Shown: positions 1-7,112 of the stretch, in pieces
How the letters are laid out: the number at the start of each line of letters is the position of its first letter
How positions within the stretch are numbered: the stretch's first letter is position 1
Assembly (NCBI RefSeq): GCF_049366555.1
Contig: NZ_JBMMGT010000009.1
Location: 28,994 to 92,993 of the forward strand
DNA length: 64,000 nt
Direction of reading: 5' to 3'
DNA from: Avibacterium volantium_A
GTDB taxonomy: Bacteria; Pseudomonadota; Gammaproteobacteria; Enterobacterales; Pasteurellaceae
Translations under genes and position numbers: made by a program
The notes under the pieces: model-generated
What the model was told of the DNA's origin: nothing
Databases searched by the model: none
Seen by the model: only the letters and a program-made list of their open reading frames with translations

Positions 1-1577
1 CTAACCCAGCAACTAACGCTCAAGAAGCGGTACAATGGACTTATTTCGCTTATCTTGCAGCGGTAAAATCACAAAATGGTGCGGCGATGTCTTTCGGTCG
101 TGTTTCTACTTTCTTAGATATTTACATTGAACGCGATCTTAAAGCGGGCAAAATCACTGAACAAGAAGCACAAGAATTAATCGACCACCTTGTAATGAAA
201 TTGCGTATGGTGCGTTTCTTGCGTACTCCAGAATACGATCAATTATTCTCTGGCGACCCAATGTGGGCAACAGAAACATTGGCTGGTATGGGCTTAGACG
301 GTCGTACATTAGTAACCAAAAACAGCTTCCGTATCTTACACACCCTTTACACAATGGGGCCTTCACCAGAGCCAAACTTAACCATTCTTTGGTCTGAACA
401 GTTACCAGAAGCGTTCAAACGTTATTGTGCGAAAGTGTCTATTGATACTTCATCTGTACAGTATGAAAACGATGACTTAATGCGTCCAGACTTCAACAGT
501 GATGACTATGCGATCGCTTGTTGTGTAAGCCCGATGGTTGTGGGTAAACAAATGCAATTCTTCGGTGCGCGTGCGAACCTTGCAAAAACCTTGTTATACG
601 CAATCAATGGTGGTATTGATGAAAAATCAGGTATGCAAGTAGGACCTAAAACTGCCCCAATTACAGATGAAGTGTTAGACTTCGATACAGTAATGGAACG
701 TATGGACAGCTTTATGGATTGGCTTGCTACCCAATACGTTACTGCATTGAACATCATTCACTTTATGCACGATAAATATGCCTATGAAGCGGCATTAATG
801 GCATTCCACGATCGTGATGTATTCCGCACAATGGCTTGCGGTATTGCAGGGCTTTCTGTGGCAGCAGACTCATTAGCTGCGATCAAATACGCTAAAGTAA
901 AACCAATTCGTGGCGACATTAAAGATAAAGACGGCAACGTAGTGGCATCTAATGTAGCTATTGACTTTGAAATCGAAGGTGAATATCCACAATTCGGTAA
1001 CAACGACAGCCGTGTTGATGATTTAGCGGTAGATTTAGTTGAACGCTTTATGAAGAAAATTCAAACGCACAACACTTATCGCAACGCAACCCCAACACAA
1101 TCTGTACTTACTATTACATCTAACGTGGTTTATGGTAAGAAAACAGGTAACACCCCAGATGGTCGCCGTGCTGGTGCGCCATTCGGGCCGGGTGCAAACC
1201 CAATGCACGGACGTGATCAAAAAGGTGCGGTAGCTTCATTAACTTCTGTAGCGAAATTACCATTTGCTTATGCAAAAGACGGTATTTCTTACACCTTCTC
1301 AATCGTACCAAACGCATTAGGTAAAGATTACGAAGCACAAAAACGTAACCTTGCAGGCTTAATGGACGGTTACTTCCACCACGAAGCGACTGTTGAAGGC
1401 GGACAACACTTAAACGTGAACGTAATGAACCGTGAAATGTTGTTAGATGCAATGGAAAACCCAGAAAAATACCCACAATTAACCATTCGTGTTTCTGGTT
1501 ACGCCGTGCGTTTCAACTCTTTAACTAAAGAGCAACAACAAGATGTAATTACGCGTACGTTTACACAAGCGTTGTAA
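1..1577 (+). CDS. pflB: Formate acetyltransferase (pyruvate formate-lyase), 5' truncated by window edge
   Basis: Glycyl-radical enzyme that converts pyruvate and CoA to acetyl-CoA and formate in anaerobic fermentation (cytoplasm). The reading frame is open from the first bases and continues upstream of the window, so the first Met at 87 (MSFGR) is internal: the codons before it already match the family (QEAVQWTYFAYLAAVKSQNG). The catalytic Cys-Cys pair lies at 519-524 in the ACCVSP motif. The radical glycine is codon 1497-1499 in RVSGYAVRF, close to the C-terminus as in E. coli PflB. The activating enzyme gene pflA lies downstream but is separated by hel. No damage is visible. The identification is essentially certain; only the N-terminus is missing. 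Confidence 0.98.
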   Translation, partial: NPATNAQEAVQWTYFAYLAAVKSQNGAAMSFGRVSTFLDIYIERDLKAGKITEQEAQELIDHLVMKLRMVRFLRTPEYDQLFSGDPMWATETLAGMGLDGRTLVTKNSFRILHTLYTMGPSPEPNLTILWSEQLPEAFKRYCAKVSIDTSSVQYENDDLMRPDFNSDDYAIACCVSPMVVGKQMQFFGARANLAKTLLYAINGGIDEKSGMQVGPKTAPITDEVLDFDTVMERMDSFMDWLATQYVTALNIIHFMHDKYAYEAALMAFHDRDVFRTMACGIAGLSVAADSLAAIKYAKVKPIRGDIKDKDGNVVASNVAIDFEIEGEYPQFGNNDSRVDDLAVDLVERFMKKIQTHNTYRNATPTQSVLTITSNVVYGKKTGNTPDGRRAGAPFGPGANPMHGRDQKGAVASLTSVAKLPFAYAKDGISYTFSIVPNALGKDYEAQKRNLAGLMDGYFHHEATVEGGQHLNVNVMNREMLLDAMENPEKYPQLTIRVSGYAVRFNSLTKEQQQDVITRTFTQAL

Positions 1578-1615
1578 GCTTTTCGCCAATGCGAATTTAA
1601 GTTGTGAATAAAAAA

Positions 1616-1646
1616 AGGGAACATAGAGAAAATCTATTGTTCCCTT
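1616..1646 (+). terminator. Intrinsic terminator after pflB
   Basis: Inverted repeat with arms AAGGGAACATAGA and TCTATTGTTCCCTT, one bulged base and a GAAA-type loop, 38 nt after the pflB stop. It is flanked by an A run on the left and an AT-rich stretch on the right. It probably ends the pfl transcript before hel. Confidence 0.75.
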
Positions 1647-1723
1647 AAATTTATCTGCCATAATAAAGAGCGGTAAGATCTTTACCCTATTTTTACATAA
1701 TCCTTTTTTAAACGGGAGATTCT

Positions 1724-2536
1724 ATGAAAACCACATTTAAACTATCAATCTTAGCGGTTTCTTCACTTCTAGCATTAACTGCTTGTACGTCAAACCAGCA
1801 AGCTGCTGAACAGCAATTACAAGAGCAAGCCGTGCTAGGCTTAAACTGGGTACAACAATCTGGTGAATATCAAGCCTTAGCCTATCAAGCCTTTAATATG
1901 GCAAAAATTGCCTTTGACCAAGCGAAAGCGGCTAAAGGTAAAAAGAAAGCGGTTGTGGTGGATCTTGATGAAACAATGATGGACAACAGTGCTTATGCGG
2001 GGTGGCAAGTGCAAACAGGGAGCAGTTTTAATGGCGATGACTGGACGCGTTGGGTGAATGCACGCCAGACCGCTGCTGTACCAGGGGCGGTTGAATTTAA
2101 CAACTATGTGAACAGCCACAATGGTAAAGTTTTCTATGTTTCTAATCGTAAAGATGCCACAGAAAAAGCAGCAACCCTTGATGATCTGAAAACCCTTGGC
2201 TTTATCGGCGCAAGTGAAGACGTGCTTTATTTGAAAAAAAACAAATCAAATAAATCCCCTCGCTTTGCTGAAATTGAAAAACTGGGCTACGACATCGTCC
2301 TTTATGTTGGTGATAACCTTAACGATTTTGGCGATGCCACCTATAAAAAATCTAACGCAGAACGCCGTGCTTTCGTTCAACAAAATAGTAAGCAATTTGG
2401 TAAAAAATTCATTATGTTACCAAATCCAAACTATGGCGATTGGGAAGGTGGTTTAGCTAAAGATTATTACAAAGGTGATGATCAAAGCCGTGTCAAAATT
2501 CGCCACGATGCTATCAAAGCGTGGAGCGGAAAATAA
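1724..2536 (+). CDS. hel: Lipoprotein e(P4), class C acid phosphatase / 5'-nucleotidase
   Basis: Outer-membrane-anchored phosphatase. In Haemophilus influenzae this family dephosphorylates NMN to nicotinamide riboside, a step in obtaining NAD (V factor) from the host. Visible here: a lipoprotein signal with lipobox LTAC at about residues 18-21, the HAD-type class C motif VVVDLDETMMDN (about residues 76-87) with both nucleophile-region aspartates, and the second acidic motif VGDNLNDFGD near residue 195. Length 270 aa is usual for P4. A GGGAG ribosome site precedes the ATG. The gene sits alone between pflB and pflA with its own hairpins on both sides, so it is probably a single transcription unit. 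Family assignment is firm; the NAD-salvage role is carried over from the H. influenzae protein. Confidence 0.95.
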   Translation: MKTTFKLSILAVSSLLALTACTSNQQAAEQQLQEQAVLGLNWVQQSGEYQALAYQAFNMAKIAFDQAKAAKGKKKAVVVDLDETMMDNSAYAGWQVQTGSSFNGDDWTRWVNARQTAAVPGAVEFNNYVNSHNGKVFYVSNRKDATEKAATLDDLKTLGFIGASEDVLYLKKNKSNKSPRFAEIEKLGYDIVLYVGDNLNDFGDATYKKSNAERRAFVQQNSKQFGKKFIMLPNPNYGDWEGGLAKDYYKGDDQSRVKIRHDAIKAWSGK

Positions 2537-2569
2537 GTTTTTTCGCCAAGATTACGCTATAATACACAC

Positions 2570-2594
2570 AATCTGCCTTGCTGTTAGGCAGATT
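2570..2594 (+). terminator. Hairpin after hel
   Basis: Perfect 8-bp inverted repeat AATCTGCC / GGCAGATT with a 9-nt loop, 34 nt after the hel stop. It is followed by only a short T-rich stretch, so it is a weak terminator candidate. A TATAAT hexamer at 2558-2563 just upstream could be a -10 box for pflA, in which case the hairpin would lie in the pflA leader. Confidence 0.5.
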
Positions 2595-2670
2595 GATTTC
2601 CATTTAATGCTTTTTTGAAAGCCTTAAATAGAAATTAACGATTTTACATTCTCTCTAACAAAGGAACATT

Positions 2671-3411
2671 ATGTCTGTTTTAGCTCGCTACCATTCTTAT
2701 GAATCTTGCGGCACGGTTGATGGCCCGGGAATCCGTTTTATCCTGTTTTTGCAAGGCTGCTTAATGCGTTGCAAATACTGCCATAACCGCGATACTTGGG
2801 ATCTACACGGCGGAAAAGAAATTTCCGTAGAAGATCTAATGAAAGAAGTGGTTACTTATCGCCATTTTATGAATGCTTCTGGCGGTGGCGTTACTGCCTC
2901 TGGTGGTGAAGCCGTGTTACAAGCAGAGTTTGTGCGCGATTGGTTTCGTGCTTGTAAAAAGGAAGGTATTCACACTTGCTTAGACACCAACGGATTTGTT
3001 CGTCATTATGATCATATTATTGATGAACTGCTTGATGTTACCGATTTAGTGCTACTTGATCTAAAAGAGCTCAATGATCGCGTACACCAAAATTTGATTG
3101 GTGTGCCCAATAAACGCACCTTAGAATTTGCTCGATATTTACAAAAACGCAACCAGCCTGTATGGATACGCTATGTGGTTGTGCCGGGCTGGACAGACAG
3201 CGATGAAGACGTGCATTTGCTTGGGCAGTTCATTCAAGATATGCACAATATTGAAAAAGTTGAGTTACTCCCCTACCACCGCCTTGGCGCGCATAAATGG
3301 GAAGCAATGGGAGAAAAATATGAGCTGGAAGATGTTAAACCACCAACAAAAGAGTCCCTTGAGCATATCAAGCAAATCCTTGAAAGCTATGGGCATAAGG
3401 TGAGTTATTAA
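2671..3411 (+). CDS. pflA: Pyruvate formate-lyase-activating enzyme
   Basis: Radical SAM enzyme that abstracts a hydrogen from the PflB radical glycine and so switches on pyruvate formate-lyase in anaerobic cells. The N-terminal 4Fe-4S/SAM motif CLMRCKYCH (about residues 30-38) has the CxxxCxxC spacing, and the GGE-like SAM motif SGGEAVLQ follows near residue 78. Length 246 aa equals the E. coli protein. AAGGA five bases before ATG supports the start. The downstream methyltransferase-like gene starts on the last base of the stop codon, so the two are translationally coupled. Separation from pflB by hel is the only unusual point. Confidence 0.97.
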   Translation: MSVLARYHSYESCGTVDGPGIRFILFLQGCLMRCKYCHNRDTWDLHGGKEISVEDLMKEVVTYRHFMNASGGGVTASGGEAVLQAEFVRDWFRACKKEGIHTCLDTNGFVRHYDHIIDELLDVTDLVLLDLKELNDRVHQNLIGVPNKRTLEFARYLQKRNQPVWIRYVVVPGWTDSDEDVHLLGQFIQDMHNIEKVELLPYHRLGAHKWEAMGEKYELEDVKPPTKESLEHIKQILESYGHKVSY

Positions 3412-3851
3412 TGGGGAAGATTATCCTTCCCCCACCTCTCGTTTTCCTTGCTTGTGCGGGCGGAATGTATCTTCTTCCTGCTTTTGGTATGTTTCATCTT
3501 TCACGACTAGTTATTTTGCCGATAGTGTTACTCGCAAGCCTTATTGCGATTTGTAGCCTTTGGCAATTTCATCAAGCTAAAACCACGATCAATCCGCTGT
3601 CGGTAGAAAAAACTTCGCAGCTTATCACAACAGGCATTTATGCGTTTAACCGCAATCCAATGTATCTTAGTTTATGGTTGATTTTACTCAGCTGGTTTTT
3701 ATGGCTGGGCAATGGGCTGGCAATTTTTGGGCTGATTTTCTTTGTTCTCATTATGAACCAGTTTCAAATTAAGCAAGAAGAACAAGTTCTACTACGGCTT
3801 TTCGGCAAAGCCTATCAACAATATTGTCAGCAAGTTACACGCTGGATATAA
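3411..3851 (+). CDS. Small membrane methyltransferase, isoprenylcysteine/phospholipid methyltransferase-like
   Basis: A 146-aa protein with about four hydrophobic segments and the two hallmarks of the ICMT/phospholipid methyltransferase superfamily: FNRNPMYLSL near residue 77 and a C-terminal EEQVLLRLFGKAYQQYCQQV block (Glu-Glu, FGxxYxxY, then VxRW). Family members use SAM to methylate lipidic or prenylated substrates at the membrane; the substrate of the bacterial proteins is generally unknown, and I do not assign one. The start ATG overlaps the pflA stop (TAATG), so it is expressed with pflA. The length is typical for bacterial members. Confidence 0.75.
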   Translation: MGKIILPPPLVFLACAGGMYLLPAFGMFHLSRLVILPIVLLASLIAICSLWQFHQAKTTINPLSVEKTSQLITTGIYAFNRNPMYLSLWLILLSWFLWLGNGLAIFGLIFFVLIMNQFQIKQEEQVLLRLFGKAYQQYCQQVTRWI

Positions 3852-3872
3852 CTCGCCGCACAGAAAGTGCGG

Positions 3873-4769
3873 TCATTTTTTAGCATTTTTTCTACGCAAA
3901 AACTGTTTCACTTTTTCTTTCGGCAAGCGGTAGAAAATTAAGGCAATAAAAATTAAGCCGCAGCCTAGTGCCTTATGGGGTGTGAGCGGCTCGTAGAAAA
4001 TTATCATACTCAAAAACAGCGTCCATACCGGCTCAAGCAGCATAATTAATGCGGCATTACCGACACTGGAATATTTCTGCCCGAGCGTTTGCAGTAAAAA
4101 GCGGAAATTGGTGGCGATCAACACACTGGCCGCCAACCAGCCCCAAGTTACATTAGGAATATTCGCAGGCCAAGTTTCTACAAACATTGAATACAAACCA
4201 CATAAAATTCCAACCATAGCAAGCTGAATGGTGGTGAGTGGCAACACGGGAATGTGCCGTGCATAATGATGATTAAGCACAAAATAGCTAGCGGCCAATA
4301 ATGAAGTGAGCAAATACAGGCTGTTATCGGAAGAAAGATCAAAGCCATTGTTGCCTAAGGCAAGAAAGTACAAGCCTAAAACCGCAATGGGTAAACAGAG
4401 CCAAAAGCTCGATTGTGGCTTTTGTTTAAATACGATCCAAGCCAGCAACGGTGCGATCAACATTGACAAACTGGTGAGAAACGCGCCTTCACCAAAATTG
4501 GTATTATTGGTGATAGCTAAAATCCAAACACCAAGAAAAACCGCAAAAACACCACCAATTAGCACCGCACTTATCACTTGCTGGCGGCTTAAACGGCGTA
4601 AGTGAATGTAAGCAAAGGGCAGAAAAACCAGCGCGGCAAGAAAAAAACGCAAACCGATGAATCCTACCGAGGGCAAAGCATCAATGGCATATTTGGAAAA
4701 GAACCAGCCAATAGCAGCCGAAATAGTAACAAATAAAAGGATAATTTCCCCACGATAACGTTCTAACAT
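3873..4769 (-). CDS. DMT-superfamily (EamA) transporter
   Basis: A 298-aa inner-membrane protein with about ten predicted transmembrane segments arranged as two EamA repeats, each of five helices. The first begins with the short N-terminal segment IILLFVTISAAIGWFFSKYA; the second begins near residue 150. A typical conserved stretch is LLEPVWTLFLSMIIFYEPLT near residue 245. Members export amino acids, nucleotides or other metabolites, but the substrate cannot be read from the sequence. It starts 9 nt after the rimI stop, so it is probably the last gene of holD-rimI-transporter. An uptake signal (3865-3873) overlaps its stop codon. Confidence 0.85.
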   Translation of the reverse strand: MLERYRGEIILLFVTISAAIGWFFSKYAIDALPSVGFIGLRFFLAALVFLPFAYIHLRRLSRQQVISAVLIGGVFAVFLGVWILAITNNTNFGEGAFLTSLSMLIAPLLAWIVFKQKPQSSFWLCLPIAVLGLYFLALGNNGFDLSSDNSLYLLTSLLAASYFVLNHHYARHIPVLPLTTIQLAMVGILCGLYSMFVETWPANIPNVTWGWLAASVLIATNFRFLLQTLGQKYSSVGNAALIMLLEPVWTLFLSMIIFYEPLTPHKALGCGLIFIALIFYRLPKEKVKQFLRRKNAKK

Positions 4770-4778
4770 TGTTTTTCC

Positions 4779-5222
4779 TTATAAATAGCACGCCATAACC
4801 ACGGCGTTTTCTCGTCCACCGTCTAACGTTGGATAATAATTTTTGCGAATATCTACTTCATTAAAGCCGCATTGTAGATAAAGTTTTTGTGCAATTTCAT
4901 TGGATTGACGCACTTCTAACCATAATGTCAAAATGCCCTGCCCACGCAATTCATCAATTAATGAATGCAATAATTGCTTTCCTAAGCCTTGTCCTTGATA
5001 ACCTGGATCAATGGCAAGGTTGAACAGAGTCGCCTCATCAAGCACTTTTTGGCAAATAGCAAAGCCGATAATACGTTGCTCTTTTTCCAATTTTAAATTG
5101 AAATAACGCTCGCCCTGATTATTTTTTAATGTACCTAATGACCAAGGCACAAGATGCGCTTGCTGTTCGATCTCAAATAATCGATCAAAATCTTGAGATA
5201 GAATAGGGGAAATTTTTACCAT
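4779..5222 (-). CDS. rimI: Ribosomal protein S18 alanine N-acetyltransferase
   Basis: GNAT-fold acetyltransferase that acetylates the N-terminal alanine of ribosomal protein S18. The acetyl-CoA binding motif A is visible as DPGYQGQGLGKQLL (about residues 72-85), followed by the family pattern LWLEVRQSNEIAQKLYLQCGF. Length 147 aa matches RimI (about 148). Its start overlaps the end of holD, the same pairing seen in other gammaproteobacteria, which strengthens both calls. Confidence 0.93.
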   Translation of the reverse strand: MVKISPILSQDFDRLFEIEQQAHLVPWSLGTLKNNQGERYFNLKLEKEQRIIGFAICQKVLDEATLFNLAIDPGYQGQGLGKQLLHSLIDELRGQGILTLWLEVRQSNEIAQKLYLQCGFNEVDIRKNYYPTLDGGRENAVVMACYL

Positions 5223-5632
5223 TATGGGTTAATTCCTTGAATTTGTTGCCATAATTTACGTTTTTCTTGTGGGCTTGCCATAAAGGTTTGCCAGTCTGGT
5301 GAATGCCATTGGCTCAACGCTTTTTGGCAATAAGGTAAAGTGCGGTGGATTTTTTCAGAATTTTCACTTAATAGCCAATAATGCACTTCGTGGCTGACGT
5401 GCAAATGGGGGATAAAATCAAAATGGATCGCTAAATATTCATTTTGCTTTAGATCTAAGCTGCGCAAAATATCTTGTAATAATGAGGTTGGGGGATTTTC
5501 GGTTTCGCTAATGATCACCAACCGCACCTGCTCATCAATAGGAATATTTACCACGCCTTGCAAACTTTCAGGGCGCACCAGTTGCCATTGGGAAAGCCCC
5601 ATTTCTTGTAATAGAAGTTGATGCCGTTTCAT
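5222..5632 (-). CDS. holD: DNA polymerase III psi subunit
   Basis: The psi subunit bridges chi to the clamp-loader (tau/gamma) complex of the replicative polymerase. I start the gene at the ATG at 5632 (MKRHQLLLQEMGL), not the longer frame reaching 5746. The first 38 residues of the long frame have no counterpart in the family, whereas MKRHQLLLQEMGLSQWQL lines up with the conserved HolD N-terminus (xxLxxMGIxQWxLRRPxxLQG). This gives 136 aa, close to the usual length. No strong ribosome site precedes it. Sequence conservation in this family is low, so the rimI overlap is important supporting evidence. Confidence 0.9.
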   Translation of the reverse strand: MKRHQLLLQEMGLSQWQLVRPESLQGVVNIPIDEQVRLVIISETENPPTSLLQDILRSLDLKQNEYLAIHFDFIPHLHVSHEVHYWLLSENSEKIHRTLPYCQKALSQWHSPDWQTFMASPQEKRKLWQQIQGINP

Positions 5633-5791
5633 AGTGTAATCATAGCTTAAGGAAATTGCTGTATTGTAAACATTTAGCAAAGGTTCATCAAATAAAGCAA
5701 AATATTTCAGCATAAAAATGCGGTGAAAAACCACCGTACTTAACATTAATGCTTCATAGTAAGAATTTATATAATCAGTTCAAACAAACCC

Positions 5792-6301
5792 TTAAGCTAT
5801 TTTTAAATAGGTTAATGCTTGTTTACATTCTCGACAAAAATATACCGCACTTTGCTTTTGCACTTTGTTATGGCGGCGTACGCTAAGATCGTGAGTGCGG
5901 CAACCGCAGCGGTAAGTAAAGGTTTTCCCCTGCACACTTTTAACATCTAAATTATGGTAAATTTCTGCAGGTTGCTGGAAGATGTTTTCCATCAACGCTT
6001 TCCATTCTTTACCGTGCGGCGCTACTCGCCCAAATACTTGATAAACAATTAAATGGGCTAATTCGTGCGGAACAATTTGTTGCAAAAAATAGTCAGAATT
6101 TTCCAATAATAAAGTGCGGTTAAAACGGATTTCATTTTTCTGTAAATATGCCACACCCGCTTTCACCCCACGCAATTGGTAACTCACTATTGGCATTGGA
6201 AAAGTGCGTTGAAAATGTTGCTCCGCCAGTTGCAAATAATGGCGTAATTGGCGAAGAATTTGTATATTAAGTAAACGTAATGAAGAATGAGTGTCTGGCA
6301 T
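5792..6301 (-). CDS. sprT: SprT family zinc metalloprotease-like protein
   Basis: A 169-aa SprT/Spartan-like protein. The zinc-binding HExxH motif is HELAHLIV (about residues 79-86). The C-terminal zinc-ribbon cysteines follow as YRCGCRTH and YFCRECKQAL (about residues 130-163). Length matches E. coli SprT (about 165). Eukaryotic relatives cut DNA-protein crosslinks; the bacterial role is not well defined. It is transcribed towards holD, separated by 159 nt with no recognised gene. Its upstream neighbour is the divergent toxin-antitoxin-like pair. Confidence 0.9.
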   Translation of the reverse strand: MPDTHSSLRLLNIQILRQLRHYLQLAEQHFQRTFPMPIVSYQLRGVKAGVAYLQKNEIRFNRTLLLENSDYFLQQIVPHELAHLIVYQVFGRVAPHGKEWKALMENIFQQPAEIYHNLDVKSVQGKTFTYRCGCRTHDLSVRRHNKVQKQSAVYFCRECKQALTYLKIA

Positions 6302-6364
6302 AAATAAAAAATATCACTAAGTTTTTTACAATATGGGGGTAAAAAAGCTAAGATCAATTTTATT

Positions 6365-6399
6365 TTTACATACACAAATGAGTAAAGTATCATTTGTGT
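6365..6399 (+). promoter_or_regulatory. Promoter with overlapping perfect palindromic operator of the 6425-7046 gene pair
   Basis: A -35 hexamer TTTACA (6365-6370) and a -10 hexamer TATCAT (6388-6393) are 17 nt apart. A perfect 10-bp inverted repeat, ACACAAATGA (6372-6381) and TCATTTGTGT (6390-6399) with an 8-nt spacer, covers the promoter spacer and the -10 box. This is the layout expected if the antitoxin-like first protein represses its own promoter. The binding protein is inferred, the repeat is seen. Confidence 0.7.
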
Positions 6400-6424
6400 C
6401 ATTGCGTAAATCAAGGGGGATAAA

Positions 6425-6715
6425 ATGAGCAGGATAAATTTTGATACATCTGAAGAAATGAAGCATAAAATCAAGGTTTATACTTCAATTCATCAAATTA
6501 CGATAAAAGAATTCTTTGAACAAATGCTAAACGATTTTTTTGCCGCGGGTGAAGATCTCACCGCAGAAGAGCGAGAAATTATTGCACGTTCAACGGCATT
6601 TTTTGATAAACCTGAAAATCAGCATTTAACTCCCCCATTAACGCAAGATGAAGCCTTAAAAATTGGTGAGAAAGTGAGAAATGGCGAGAGTTTGGCAAAA
6701 TTGTTAGATTATTGA
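6425..6715 (+). CDS. Putative antitoxin with ribbon-helix-helix-like N-terminus
   Basis: A 96-aa protein I do not recognise by name. The N-terminus (SRINFDTSEEMKHKIKVY, then ITIKEFFEQMLNDFF) reads as a short basic strand followed by two helices, the pattern of MetJ/Arc ribbon-helix-helix DNA-binding domains. The C-terminal half is acidic and ends in DEALKIGEKVRNGESLAKLL, a plausible partner-binding tail. AGGGGGA precedes the ATG by 4 nt. The stop codon is one base before the next ATG, so the two genes are coupled. A perfect palindrome overlaps the promoter. Taken together this fits a type II antitoxin that represses its own operon. It could instead be an uncharacterised regulator plus effector. 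Confidence 0.5.
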   Translation: MSRINFDTSEEMKHKIKVYTSIHQITIKEFFEQMLNDFFAAGEDLTAEEREIIARSTAFFDKPENQHLTPPLTQDEALKIGEKVRNGESLAKLLDY

Positions 6716-6716
6716 A

Positions 6717-7046
6717 ATGTTAGCGAATTTGCAGTTTCATAACCGATTTATTTCCTTTGTCTATTATCGTATTTTAAGCGAAGAAAGTAAGAAAGAACTG
6801 GAAAGGCAGCTAACAGATAATATCCGCAAAACTATTTTTCTGCGTAAACAGGCAAGGAAATTTTTTGTTAAACGAAAACCACAAAATGTAGTGATCTTTG
6901 TTTATGTGGAAAAAGGGAACTTTGTGATTAAGGCATTTCAGTTTGGTAAAACGGATTTGCTAACGGGAAACAAAAAAGCACACCTTACAACCATAGAAAA
7001 GATTTTATCTGAAAAAACCGATCTAGAAATTCGTCAGTATTATTAG
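6717..7046 (+). CDS. Putative toxin partner, uncharacterised
   Basis: A 109-aa basic protein of unknown function. It starts one base after the stop of the antitoxin-like gene. The first half is predicted helical and rich in Lys/Arg (LERQLTDNIRKTIFLRKQARKFF). The second half has a beta-hairpin-like stretch (VVIFVYVEKGNFVIKAFQF) and a helical end. The size, basic charge and coupling to a small DNA-binding-like protein are typical of type II toxins. I cannot match it to RelE, ParE, HigB, MazF or Fic motifs, so the toxin label is inference from context. No membrane segment or signal peptide is seen. Confidence 0.45.
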   Translation: MLANLQFHNRFISFVYYRILSEESKKELERQLTDNIRKTIFLRKQARKFFVKRKPQNVVIFVYVEKGNFVIKAFQFGKTDLLTGNKKAHLTTIEKILSEKTDLEIRQYY

Positions 7047-7061
7047 CCAATCTAGGTAATA

Positions 7062-7097
7062 AAAAAGCCATTGCAACAGATTGAAATGGCTTTTTTC
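7062..7097. terminator. Bidirectional intrinsic terminator
   Basis: Perfect 12-bp inverted repeat AAAAAAGCCATT / AATGGCTTTTTT with a 12-nt loop. It gives a T run on either strand. It lies between the convergent toxin-like gene and metK and can terminate both. Confidence 0.9.
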
Positions 7098-7112
7098 CAA
7101 ACTAACTTTAAT

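Noticed and set aside
5711..5740. Inverted pair of uptake signals upstream of holD
   Set aside because: Both copies have a mismatch (AAATGCGGT and ACCGTACTT), so I did not count them or call a dyad.
5633..5746. N-terminal extension of holD (38 residues)
   Set aside because: The extension does not match the HolD family, whereas the internal ATG does; the long frame is an open stretch upstream.
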